A stretch of 64,000 bases of DNA, taken from assembly GCA_001464275.1 (NCBI GenBank), contig LNFL01000170.1, positions 1 to 64,000 of the forward strand. The letters are read 5' to 3'. The translations under genes were made by a program, and so were the position numbers. Numbering within the stretch: the stretch's first letter is position 1; each line of letters starts with the position of its first letter. The notes beneath the pieces were generated by a model. The model ran no database searches, was not told the DNA's origin, and saw nothing but the letters and a program-made list of their open reading frames with translations. Positions 32,792 to 41,969 of this stretch are shown here, in pieces. Source of the stretch: Actinobacteria bacterium Ga0077560. GTDB taxonomy: Bacteria > Actinomycetota > Thermoleophilia > Miltoncostaeales > Miltoncostaeaceae.

Positions 32792-34003
32792 GTGGCAAAC
32801 CCCTCCGCCGCGACCCACGCACCGGCCCCGCCGGACGACCTGCTCACCGTCACCGGCCCCGACCGGCCCGGCGTGACCCACGCCGTGTTCACCGCACTCA
32901 CCCTTCCGGGTGTCGAGGTGCTCGACGTGGAGCAGGTCGTGGTGCGCGGCAACCTGGTGCTCGGGGTGCTGGTCACCGGAGGTCCCGCCGCGGCCGGCGC
33001 GGAGGCCGCCGTGCGCGAGGCCACCGAGCCACTGGGGATGTGGGTCACCTGCACGCCGGGGCGCGGCGACAACGCCCACCGGCGCGCCGAGCGCCTGCAC
33101 GTGACCGTGATCGCCCGGCCGCTGCTGCCGGCGACGGTGGCGTCGATCGCCGGCCACCTGGCCGCCCGCGGCGCGAACATCGACCGGGTGCGGCGCCTGT
33201 CCCGCTGGCCGGTCACCACCGTCGAGTTCGACGTGTCCGGCGACGACGCCGACGTGCTGCGCCGGGAGCTGGCGGTCGAGGCCGCCCGCCACCGGGTGGA
33301 CATCGCGGTCTCCCCGTCGGGGCTCGCCCGCCGCGGACGGCGCCTGGTGGTGATGGACGTGGACTCCACGCTCATCCAGGACGAGGTGATCGAGCTGCTC
33401 GCGGCGCACGCCGGGCGGGAGGCCGAGGTGGCGGCGGTCACCGAGCGCGCCATGCGCGGCGAGCTGGACTTCGCCGAGAGCCTGCACGAGCGGGTGGCGT
33501 GCCTGGAGGGGCTGCCCGAGACCGTGATCGACGACGTGCGGGCCGCGGTGCGGCTCACCCCCGGCGCGCGGACCCTCTGCCGTACGCTCGGCAGGCTGGG
33601 ATTCACGCTGGCGGTGGTGTCCGGCGGGTTCATCGAGGTGGTGGGACCGCTGGCCGAGGAGCTCGGCATCCACCATGCCCACGCCAACCGGCTGGAGATC
33701 CGGGACGGGTTCCTGACGGGACGGGTGACCGGCCCGGTGGTGGACCGCGCCGAGAAGGCCGCGGCGCTGCGCCGCTTCGCCGCGGAGGAGGGCCTGCCCC
33801 TGAGCCGCACGGTGGCGGTGGGCGACGGCGCGAACGACCTCGACATGCTCGCCGCCGCCGGGCTGGGCATCGCGTTCAACGCCAAGCCGGTGGTGCGCGC
33901 GCAGGCCGACACGTCGGTGACGGTGCCCTACCTGGACGCGGTGCTCTACCTGCTGGGGATCCCCCGGCAGGAGATCGAGGAGGCGGACGCCGCCCAGGGG
34001 TGA
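32792..34003 (+). CDS. serB: Phosphoserine phosphatase with N-terminal ACT-like domains
   Basis: LVVMDVDSTLIQDEVIELLA...VVSGGFIEVV...VAVGDGANDLDMLAAAGLGIAFNAKP. Confidence 0.93.
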   Translation: MANPSAATHAPAPPDDLLTVTGPDRPGVTHAVFTALTLPGVEVLDVEQVVVRGNLVLGVLVTGGPAAAGAEAAVREATEPLGMWVTCTPGRGDNAHRRAERLHVTVIARPLLPATVASIAGHLAARGANIDRVRRLSRWPVTTVEFDVSGDDADVLRRELAVEAARHRVDIAVSPSGLARRGRRLVVMDVDSTLIQDEVIELLAAHAGREAEVAAVTERAMRGELDFAESLHERVACLEGLPETVIDDVRAAVRLTPGARTLCRTLGRLGFTLAVVSGGFIEVVGPLAEELGIHHAHANRLEIRDGFLTGRVTGPVVDRAEKAAALRRFAAEEGLPLSRTVAVGDGANDLDMLAAAGLGIAFNAKPVVRAQADTSVTVPYLDAVLYLLGIPRQEIEEADAAQG

Positions 34004-34006
34004 CGC

Positions 34007-34390
34007 TCAGGCGGCGGTCCCGGCCAGCCGCGCCCGCAGCCGGTCGGTGAGCTCCACCACGTAGGGCAGCCGCCGAAGGTCGTCGGGTGTCACCGGCACC
34101 CCGCGGGCGCGGGCGCGCTCTGCCAGCCACTCGTACGGATGCTCCTCGGTGGCCGGCTCGTCCGGGAGGACCACGTTCAGCACCTCGCGGGTGACCGGCT
34201 CGACCGTCGCGTGCTCCCAGATGTCGCCGTCCGGGCGGATCTCGGAGACGTAGCCGCGCTCGGCGTGAAGGATGAGGCGCCGGCCGTCCTGCAGGTCGAT
34301 GAACTCGCTCACGCGGATCTCCTGGCGACGGGGATCGCCGTTGCGGGCGGGATCCATGTCCGCGAGCGCGCCGAGCCGGACGAGGGCCAT
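34007..34390 (-). CDS. Hypothetical protein divergent to heliorhodopsin
   Basis: 128 aa; MALVRLGALADMDPARNGDPRRQEIRVSEFIDLQDGRRLILHAERGY... Confidence 0.6.
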   Translation of the reverse strand: MALVRLGALADMDPARNGDPRRQEIRVSEFIDLQDGRRLILHAERGYVSEIRPDGDIWEHATVEPVTREVLNVVLPDEPATEEHPYEWLAERARARGVPVTPDDLRRLPYVVELTDRLRARLAGTAA

Positions 34391-34459
34391 GGGCGCGATT
34401 CTGCCACCCGGGTGCGGACCCAGGTGACTTCGGTCCGGGAAACGGGGAACCTTGTCCTC

Positions 34460-35226
34460 ATGACACCCTCCCCCTCCCCCCCGCCCGCGGTGGACCGGCA
34501 ACTGCGCCGGCTGCGCCTGGGCAACGCCGGCCTGGCGGTGCTGCACCTCGCGCAGGCCATCGTGATCCTGCTGCTGGCCAACGACTTCTCGCTGCCGGTC
34601 ACCGGCGCGTTCCTCAACGCCCAGCCGGGCAGCCCCATCCCCCCGCAGGAGACGCTGTTCGACCTGCCGGTGGGCATCGCGGTGGCGGCGTTCCTGCTGC
34701 TGGCCGCGATCGACCACGCGCTGGTCGCCGCCCCCGGCGTGCACGGCTGGTACGAGCGCCGGCTCCTGGCGGGGGAGAGCCCCGCCCGCTGGATCGAGTA
34801 CTCGCTCAGCGCGACCCTCATGATCATTCTCATCGCGATGCTCACCGGTGTCGCCGACATCGGCGCGATCATCGGGATCGCCGGGGCCAACGTCGCGATG
34901 ATCCTGTTCGGCTGGCTCATGGAGCGCGCCAACCGTGACCGGGAGGGCGGCATCGACTGGCTGCCCTTCATCTTCGGATCGATCGCCGGGGCGGTGCCGT
35001 GGATCATCGTGACGGTGTCGATCGTCGGCTCGGTCACCGACGGCGGCGGACCGCCCGCCTTCGTCTACGGGATCTTCGTGTCCCTGCTGATCCTGTTCTT
35101 CAGCTTCGCCGTCAACCAGGCGCTGCAGTTCGCCCGGAAGGGCCCGTGGCGGCGGCGGTTCACCGCCGAGTGGGGCTACAGAGCGTGCTGGCCTGGCAGG
35201 TGTTCGCCAACACCCTGGTGCTGTAG
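34460..35226 (+). CDS. Heliorhodopsin, frame broken near 35180 just before the TM7 retinal lysine
   Basis: LANDFSLPVTGAFLNAQPGSP; RWIEYSLSATLMIILIAMLTGVADIGAIIGIAGANVAMILFGWLME; WLPFIFGSIAGAVPWIIV; FVYGIFVSLLILFFSFAVNQALQF; then other frame (K)SVLAWQVFANTLVL*. Confidence 0.92.
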
Positions 35227-35245
35227 CCGCCACGGAGGGCGCGAC

Positions 35246-35272
35246 GGGCGGGTCCGCGAGGCGGATCCGCCC
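35246..35272 (+). terminator. Hairpin after heliorhodopsin
   Basis: GGGCGGGTCCGC-GAG-GCGGATCCGCCC, 12-nt arms with one GU-type mismatch. Confidence 0.5.
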
Positions 35273-35340
35273 TTCCCCCGCGCCGCGGGTGGGTGATGGC
35301 CCCGATGCCCGCGCCCACGGGTGGCGCGGAGACTGGGTGC

Positions 35341-35922
35341 GTGTTCCAGGTGCGCATCCACGGGCGCGGCGGGCAGGGCGTCGTCACGGCGGCAGAGCTG
35401 CTGTCGGTGGCCGCCTTCGCCGAGGGCCGCACCGCGCAGGCGTTCCCGAGCTTCGGGTCGGAGCGCACGGGCGCGCCGGTGGTGGCGTTCTGCCGCATCG
35501 CCGACGGTGAGATCCGCACCCGGGAGCCCATCGCCGAGCCGGACGCGCTGATCATCCAGGACGCCACGCTGCTGCATCAGGTGGACGTCTTCTCGGGCCT
35601 GCGTCCCGACGGCTACATCCTGCTCAACTCGCCGCGCACGTTCGACGAGCTGGGCGTCGGCACGTTCACGGCCGGGTTCCGCCACGAGCGGCTGCTCACG
35701 GTGCCGGCCACCGAGCTGGCGCTACGGCACCTGGGTCGGCCCATCCCGAACGCCGTGCTCCTGGGCGGCTTCTGCGCGATCAGCGGGGTGGTGGGCCTGC
35801 CGGCGCTGGCCGACGCGCTGCGGGAGCGGTTCCCGGCGGCGCTCGCCGATCAGAACGTCGCCGCGGCGACGGAGGCCCACGACTGGGTGGAGGCCGAGAT
35901 GCGGGAGCTCGCCAATGGCTAG
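35341..35922 (+). CDS. 2-oxoacid:acceptor oxidoreductase gamma subunit
   Basis: VRIHGRGGQGVVTAAELLSVAAFAEGRTAQAFPSFGSERTGAPVVAFCRI. Confidence 0.9.
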   Translation: MFQVRIHGRGGQGVVTAAELLSVAAFAEGRTAQAFPSFGSERTGAPVVAFCRIADGEIRTREPIAEPDALIIQDATLLHQVDVFSGLRPDGYILLNSPRTFDELGVGTFTAGFRHERLLTVPATELALRHLGRPIPNAVLLGGFCAISGVVGLPALADALRERFPAALADQNVAAATEAHDWVEAEMRELANG

Positions 35923-37174
35923 GCGCCAGATGGAGGGCGCGCGGGGCGTCGCCGAGACGGTCGCGGCCTGCCGGCCGCAGGTGATCTGCGCGTACCCCAT
36001 CACCCCCCAGACGCACATCGTGGAGGGCCTCGGGGCGCTGGTGAAGAGCGGTGCGCTGTCGCCGTGCGAGTTCGTGAACGTGGAGTCCGAGTTCGCCGCG
36101 ATGTCGGTGGCCATCGGGGCGTCGGCCGCCGGGGCCCGCGCCTACACGGCCACGGCCAGCCAGGGGCTGCTGTTCATGGCCGAGGCCCTCTACAACGCCT
36201 CCGGCCTCGGGCTGCCGATCGTGATGACGGTGGCCAACCGGGCCATCGGCGCGCCCATCAACATCTGGAACGACCACTCCGACGCCATGTCCCAGCGGGA
36301 CTCCGGGTGGATCCAGCTTTACGCGGAGACCAACCAGGAGGCCATGGACCTCCACATCCAGGCGTTCCGGCTGGCGGAGGAGTTCTCGGTGCCGGTGATG
36401 GTGTGCATGGACGGGTTCGTGCTGACGCACGCCTTCGAGGCGCTGGACGTGCCGACGCCCGAGCAGGTGGACGCATTCCTGCCGCCGTTCCGGCCCCGCC
36501 AGGTGCTCGACCCCGACGAGCCGCTCACGATCGGCGCCATGGTGGGGCCCGAGGCGTTCACCGAGGTGCGGTACCTGGCCTTCCACCGCCAGCAGGAGGC
36601 CCTGGCCCGCATCCCGGAGATCGCCGAGGAGTTCCGCGCCGCGTTCGGACGCGACTCCGGCGGGCTGCTGCACACCTACCGGTGCGAGGACGCCACCACG
36701 ATCGTGCTGGCCATGGGGTCGGTGCTCGGCACCCTCAAGGACACCGTGGACGGGCTGCGCGACGACGGCGAGCGCGTGGGCGTCGTGGGGCTCACCTCCT
36801 TCCGGCCGTTCCCCATGAGCGCGGTCTGGAACGCCCTGCGCCGCGCCGAGCGGGTCATCACCCTGGAGCGGGCCTTCTCGCCCGGCGTGGGCGGCATCGT
36901 GTCGGCGAACGTCCACATGGCGCTGGCCGGGCTCTCCCAGCGGTACCACACGGTCATCGCCGGGCTGGGCGGGCGGCCCGTCACGCGGGCATCCCTGGAG
37001 ACCATGATCCGCGACGCGATCTCGGGACGCCTGGAGCCCTTGGTGTTCCTCGACCTCAACCGCGAGCTCGTGGACCGGGAGATCGCCCGAGTGCACGCCC
37101 ACCCCCGCTCCGGTCCCGCCGCGGAGAACATCCTCCGCGACATCGGCATCGTCGCCGGGGGGCCGCACGGATGA
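35915..37174 (+). CDS. 2-oxoacid:acceptor oxidoreductase alpha subunit
   Basis: VICAYPITPQTHIVEGLGALVKSG...FVNVESEFAAMSVAIGASAAGARAYTATASQGLLFMAEALYNASGLGLPIVM. Confidence 0.9.
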   Translation: MARRQMEGARGVAETVAACRPQVICAYPITPQTHIVEGLGALVKSGALSPCEFVNVESEFAAMSVAIGASAAGARAYTATASQGLLFMAEALYNASGLGLPIVMTVANRAIGAPINIWNDHSDAMSQRDSGWIQLYAETNQEAMDLHIQAFRLAEEFSVPVMVCMDGFVLTHAFEALDVPTPEQVDAFLPPFRPRQVLDPDEPLTIGAMVGPEAFTEVRYLAFHRQQEALARIPEIAEEFRAAFGRDSGGLLHTYRCEDATTIVLAMGSVLGTLKDTVDGLRDDGERVGVVGLTSFRPFPMSAVWNALRRAERVITLERAFSPGVGGIVSANVHMALAGLSQRYHTVIAGLGGRPVTRASLETMIRDAISGRLEPLVFLDLNRELVDREIARVHAHPRSGPAAENILRDIGIVAGGPHG

Positions 37175-38178
37175 GCGACACACGGGAGATCCGGTACTTC
37201 CAGGTGGGCAGCCACGCCGTGGGCAACCGGCTGCTCGACCCGGACCAGCGCACGGTGCAGGCCGACCCGGAGCGCGCCAACGCCCTCACCTGCGGGCACC
37301 GCGCCTGCCAGGGCTGCGGCGAGGCGCTCGGCGCCCGGTACGTGGTGGACGCCGCGCTGCGGGCCAGCGCCGGCCGGCTGGTGGCGGTGAACGCCACCGG
37401 CTGCCTGGAGGTGTTCAGCACCCCCTACCCGGAGAGCTCCTGGCAGCTCGCCTGGCTGCACTCGCTGTTCGGCAACGCCCCCGCGGTCGCCACCGGCGTG
37501 GCCGCGGCGCTGCGCGCCCGCGGCATGGACGACGTGCGCGTGCTGGCCCAGGGCGGGGACGGCGGCACCGTGGACATCGGCTTCGGCTGCCTGTCCGGGA
37601 TGTTCGAGCGCAACGACGACGTGCTGTACGTCTGTTACGACAACCAGGGCTACATGAACACCGGCGTGCAGCGCTCGGGCGCCACCCCGGCGGCGGCCCG
37701 CACCGCCACCACGGAGGCGGTGGGCGAGCACCCCGGCAACCCCTTCGGGCAGGGCAAGGACGTGCCCCGCATCGCCATGGCCCACGGCGTGCCGTACGTG
37801 GCCACGGCCACCGTCGCCGACCTGCGTGACCTGGAGGCCAAAGTGGAGCGCGCGATGGCCGTGCGCGGCGCCCGGTACCTGCACGTGCTGGTCCCCTGCC
37901 CGCTGGGCTGGGGGACCCCGTCGAACCTCACCATCCGCATGGCGCGCCTGGCCACCCAGAGCGGGCTGTTCCCCGTCTACGAGGCCCGCGACGGCGAGGT
38001 GACCGAGGTCACGCGCATCCGCCAGCACGTGCCGGTGGAGGACTACCTGCGGCCGCAGAAGCGGTTCGCCCATCTGTTCACGCACCCCTCGGGCGCCGAG
38101 GCGCTGGAGCGCATCCGCGCGTCGGCGCTGGCGAACATCCGGCGCTACGGGCTCCTGGACCGGGAGGACGAGCGGTGA
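37171..38178 (+). CDS. 2-oxoacid:acceptor oxidoreductase beta (TPP) subunit
   Basis: LTCGHRACQGCGEALGARYVVDAAL...GDGGTVDIGFGCLSGMFERNDDVLYVCYDNQGYMNTGVQRSGATP. Confidence 0.9.
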   Translation: MSDTREIRYFQVGSHAVGNRLLDPDQRTVQADPERANALTCGHRACQGCGEALGARYVVDAALRASAGRLVAVNATGCLEVFSTPYPESSWQLAWLHSLFGNAPAVATGVAAALRARGMDDVRVLAQGGDGGTVDIGFGCLSGMFERNDDVLYVCYDNQGYMNTGVQRSGATPAAARTATTEAVGEHPGNPFGQGKDVPRIAMAHGVPYVATATVADLRDLEAKVERAMAVRGARYLHVLVPCPLGWGTPSNLTIRMARLATQSGLFPVYEARDGEVTEVTRIRQHVPVEDYLRPQKRFAHLFTHPSGAEALERIRASALANIRRYGLLDREDER

Positions 38179-39800
38179 CCGAGCACCCCTTCGCCATCAC
38201 CCTGGACGTGGGCTCCAGCCGGGCGAACCACACCGGCTCGTGGCGCACCGAGCGCCCGGAGTACGTGCGGCGGCTGCCGCCCTGCAACGGGGTGTGCCCC
38301 GCGGCCGAGGACGTGCAGGGCTGGCTGTTCCACGCCGAGTCCGGTGACTACGAGGCGGCCTGGCGCACCATCGTGGCCGACAACCCGTTCCCCGCCGTGA
38401 TGGGGCGCGTCTGCTACCACCCGTGCGAGACCGCCTGCAACCGCGGGCAGCTGGACGAGGCGGTCGGCATCAACTCCGTGGAGCGCTTCCTCGGCGATCT
38501 GGCCATCGAGCGCGGCTGGTCGATCCCGGTGGAGGCCGCCGAGACCGGGAAGCGGGTCCTGGTGGTGGGCGCCGGCCCCTCCGGCCTGTCCGCGGCGTAC
38601 CACCTGCGCCGCATGGGCCACGCCGTCGAGATCCGCGACGCGGCGGAGCAGCCCGGCGGGATGATGCGGTTCGGCATCCCCCGCTACCGGCTGCCGCGCG
38701 AGGTGCTGGACGCCGAGATCGCCCGCATCACGAAGATGGGCGTCACCATGCGACTGGGAGAAGCGGTCACCGACCTGGCCGTCGCGATGACCGACGACGG
38801 CTTCGACGCCGCGTTCCTGGCGGTGGGCGCGGGGGTCGGCAGGCGCGCCCACATCCCCGCCGGAGAGGCCGCCCGCGTCGTCGACGCCGTGGCGTTCCTG
38901 CACCACATGGAGGACGCCGAGCCGCCGCGGATCGGCCGGCGCGTGGTGGTCTACGGCGGTGGCGACACCGCGGTCGATGCGGCCCGCACGGCGAAGCGCC
39001 TGGGCGGCGAGCCGCTCATCGTCTACCGCCGCACCCGCGACCGCATGCCGGCGCAGGACTTCGAGGTGCGCGAGGCCGAGGAGGAGGGCGTGCTGGTGCG
39101 GTGGCTGTCCACCATCCGCCACATCGACGGCGGCACGGTCACGGTGGAGCGCATGGAGCTCGACGAGCACGGCTTCCCGCAGCCCACGGGCGAGACCGAG
39201 ACCCTGGAGGCCGACACCGTCGTCCTCGCGCTGGGCCAGGACAGCGACCTCTCGCTGGTGGCCGGCATGGACGACGTGGAGGTCGCCGACGGGACCGTCC
39301 GCGTGGGGCCCGACATGATGACCGGGCGCCCCGGGGTGTTCGCCGGCGGCGACATGGTGCCGGCCGAGCGGACCGTCACCACCGCGATCGGGCACGGCCG
39401 CCTGGCCGCCCGGCACGTGGACGCCTGGCTGCGCGGCACCCTCCACACGCCGCCGCCGCGGCCGCCCACGGCGACGTTCGACCACCTGAACACCTGGTAC
39501 TACTCGGACGCCCCGCGCACGATGCGTCCCCATCTGGAGGCCGCCCGCCGGGCGTCGGGGTTCGACGAGGTGGTCGCGGGCCTGGACGAGGACACGGCCC
39601 TGTTCGAGGCCCGCCGCTGCATGAGCTGCGGCAACTGCTTCGAGTGCGACAACTGCTTCGGGGTGTGCCCCGACAACGCCGTCATCAAGCTGGGCCCCGG
39701 CACGGGCTATCGCTTCGACCTGGAGTACTGCAAGGGCTGCGGCATCTGCGCCACCGAGTGCCCCTGCGGCGCGATCGCGATGGGCCCCGAGCCCTCGTAG
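38175..39800 (+). CDS. GltD-like NAD(P)H/FAD oxidoreductase fused to C-terminal 2x[4Fe-4S] ferredoxin domain
   Basis: LPPCNGVCPAAEDVQGWL; VCYHPCETACNRGQLDEAVGI; RVLVVGAGPSGLSAAYHLRRMGH; CMSCGNCFECDNCFGVCPDNAV...CKGCGICATECPCGAI. Confidence 0.9.
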   Translation: MTEHPFAITLDVGSSRANHTGSWRTERPEYVRRLPPCNGVCPAAEDVQGWLFHAESGDYEAAWRTIVADNPFPAVMGRVCYHPCETACNRGQLDEAVGINSVERFLGDLAIERGWSIPVEAAETGKRVLVVGAGPSGLSAAYHLRRMGHAVEIRDAAEQPGGMMRFGIPRYRLPREVLDAEIARITKMGVTMRLGEAVTDLAVAMTDDGFDAAFLAVGAGVGRRAHIPAGEAARVVDAVAFLHHMEDAEPPRIGRRVVVYGGGDTAVDAARTAKRLGGEPLIVYRRTRDRMPAQDFEVREAEEEGVLVRWLSTIRHIDGGTVTVERMELDEHGFPQPTGETETLEADTVVLALGQDSDLSLVAGMDDVEVADGTVRVGPDMMTGRPGVFAGGDMVPAERTVTTAIGHGRLAARHVDAWLRGTLHTPPPRPPTATFDHLNTWYYSDAPRTMRPHLEAARRASGFDEVVAGLDEDTALFEARRCMSCGNCFECDNCFGVCPDNAVIKLGPGTGYRFDLEYCKGCGICATECPCGAIAMGPEPS

Positions 39801-39935
39801 CTCCCCCGGGGTGGTGGTGCGCGGCGCGCCCGGTCCATGCGGACGGGCCGGGCGCGCGACGCGCGGGCGGCAGGGGGCTGCCGCCACGCCGGCGGGAGGG
39901 GGCTCCGCGCCGGCGATCTCGTCATGGAGCGCCGC

Positions 39936-40742
39936 TCAGGCGGTCTCCCAGCTCCAGGTGACCTGCGCGGCACGGGGCGCGCCGGGGCGCACCGGCTCCG
40001 CCGCATCGTCCGGGCCGCCGGGCGGCGCGGTCTGGGGCTCCAGGCACACCACGTCCTCCAGCTCGTCGAACACCACCATCCAGCCGGCGTCGCCCGCGAT
40101 CTCCAGGCTCAGCGCGCCCGGCCAGTCGATGCGGGCCCGGCCGTCGGGCACCTCGAACGCGTCGTCGAAGGGGCCCCGCACGTCCGCGGGGTCGAGGCGG
40201 CGCCCGGTGGGGAGGCCCGCGGCGTCACGCTCCAGGACGGCGCTCGCGTCCATGCGCCACCGCAGCGGCTCGCCACGGTCGAGGCGGCGGCGGAACCAGG
40301 GATGCCAGCCCAGCTCGGCCGGGAACGGGTCGCCGTCGGTGGCGACCTCCAACCTCGACCGCAGGCGGCCCTCGCCCAGCTCCCAGGTCACCGTGGCGCG
40401 GCCGGGCCACGGCCACGCGGGGCCCAGTTCCCCGCGCAGCTCCACCCGGTGGGGGGTCCGTTCGGCCACGCGCAGGGCGCGTCCCAGGAGCGTCCCGTGC
40501 ATGGCGTACCCCAGGTACGTCACCGGCATCGGGTGCTCGGCGCCCGCGAAGCGCACGGCGTTGCCGCGCAGCCGCCCCGGCCAGGGCACCATCGGGTAGC
40601 AGCCGTGCTCCTCCGGGAGCGGGCCCCGCGTGCCCAGCAGCTCCAGGTCACCCACGCGCCACGACACCAGGCGGCCGCCCGCGGACGGGTCCACCCGCAC
40701 CGAGGCGCCCCCGGCGGCCAGCTCCAGGGTCGCCGCGCTCAC
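39936..40742 (-). CDS. Aldose 1-epimerase family protein
   Basis: GGRLVSWRVGDLELLG...CYPMVPWPGRLRGNAVRFAG...MHGTLLG...ELGWHPWFRR. Confidence 0.82.
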   Translation of the reverse strand: MSAATLELAAGGASVRVDPSAGGRLVSWRVGDLELLGTRGPLPEEHGCYPMVPWPGRLRGNAVRFAGAEHPMPVTYLGYAMHGTLLGRALRVAERTPHRVELRGELGPAWPWPGRATVTWELGEGRLRSRLEVATDGDPFPAELGWHPWFRRRLDRGEPLRWRMDASAVLERDAAGLPTGRRLDPADVRGPFDDAFEVPDGRARIDWPGALSLEIAGDAGWMVVFDELEDVVCLEPQTAPPGGPDDAAEPVRPGAPRAAQVTWSWETA

Positions 40743-41935
40743 GCGGCCCGTTCCCGCACCCGCTCGACGCAGCCGATCGGGTCGTCCAGCAGCGGTGCGA
40801 ACACCGACTCCGCCGCGCCGATGAGCGCGGCGTCGCGGTCCATGCCGGGCAGCGCGAGGCGCACCTGCTCGCGCGGCGCGGTCAGTGCCGCCTCCAGCTC
40901 GTCGCGCACCTGGTCGGCCACCAGCGGCAGCAGCTTGCTGAGCAGGCCGCCGCACACCACCACGTCGGGGTTGAAGACGTTCACCAGGTTCCCCACCCCG
41001 ATGCCGAGCCACCGGCCGATCTCGCCCAGCCGGCCCGCCTCGGCCGCCGACGGGACCTCCGCCAGCAGGGCGTCCACGGGGTCGCCGGGCTGCCCGCCCA
41101 GCGCGCGCACCACGGCCTCCTCGCCGATCTCGGTCTCCCAGCAGCCGCGGCGGCCGCACCGGCACCGCCGGCCCCCGGGGTTGACCACCATGTGGCCCAC
41201 CTCACCGCCGTAGCCGCCGGCGCCCACCATGAGCCGGCCGTCCAGGATGATGCCGCCGCCCACGCCCACCTGGCCGGCCAGAAACACCATGTTCGCCGAG
41301 CCGCGTCCCACGCCGCGCAGATGCTCGGCGATGGCGCCCATGTCGGCGTCGTTGCCCACCACGATCGGCCCGGCGCCCGGGATGCGGGCCTCCAGCATGG
41401 CCGCCACGGGGACGTCCACCCAGCCCATGTTCGGTGCGAAGCGCACCAGGCCGTCGGAGTGCCGCACCACGCCGGGGATGGCGAGGCCCACGCCCAGGCA
41501 CACCGCGCCCGCGGGCGCATCGGCCAGCAGCTCCGCGGTGAGCCGCTCCAGCTGGCGGAACACGGCCTCGGGATCCGGGTCGCGGTTGGTGTGCCGCGCC
41601 TCCCGCCGGCTCGCCACCGCGCCGCCCAGCGACACCACCGCCGCGATGGTGCGCTCCACGCGCAGGTCGAACGCCAGCGCGAACGCCCCGGACTCGTGCG
41701 GGGTCACCATGATCGAGGGCCGGCCGACGCCGCGCCCCACCGGGTCGCGCTCCACCGCCAGCCCGGCGCGCGCCAGGTCGGTGGTGAGCGCCCCCACCGT
41801 GCTGCGGTTGAGGCCGGTGAGCCGCGTGATGTCCGCGCGGGACACCGGGCCGCCCAGGTGCAGGATCCGGAGGAGGCGGCCGAGATTGTGCCGGCGCACC
41901 TCCTCCTGCGTCGCACCCGCGAGTGAGCTTGTCAC
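40739..41935 (-). CDS. ROK-family transcriptional repressor (XylR-like)
   Basis: N-terminal wHTH (GPVSRADITRLTGLNRSTVGALTTDLARAGL); ROK motif GGEVGHMVVNPGGRRCRCGRRGCWETEIGEEAV. Confidence 0.9.
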   Translation of the reverse strand: MTSSLAGATQEEVRRHNLGRLLRILHLGGPVSRADITRLTGLNRSTVGALTTDLARAGLAVERDPVGRGVGRPSIMVTPHESGAFALAFDLRVERTIAAVVSLGGAVASRREARHTNRDPDPEAVFRQLERLTAELLADAPAGAVCLGVGLAIPGVVRHSDGLVRFAPNMGWVDVPVAAMLEARIPGAGPIVVGNDADMGAIAEHLRGVGRGSANMVFLAGQVGVGGGIILDGRLMVGAGGYGGEVGHMVVNPGGRRCRCGRRGCWETEIGEEAVVRALGGQPGDPVDALLAEVPSAAEAGRLGEIGRWLGIGVGNLVNVFNPDVVVCGGLLSKLLPLVADQVRDELEAALTAPREQVRLALPGMDRDAALIGAAESVFAPLLDDPIGCVERVRERAA

Positions 41936-41969
41936 GGTCCGCCTTCCGGCCGACTCGATCTTGATGGGA

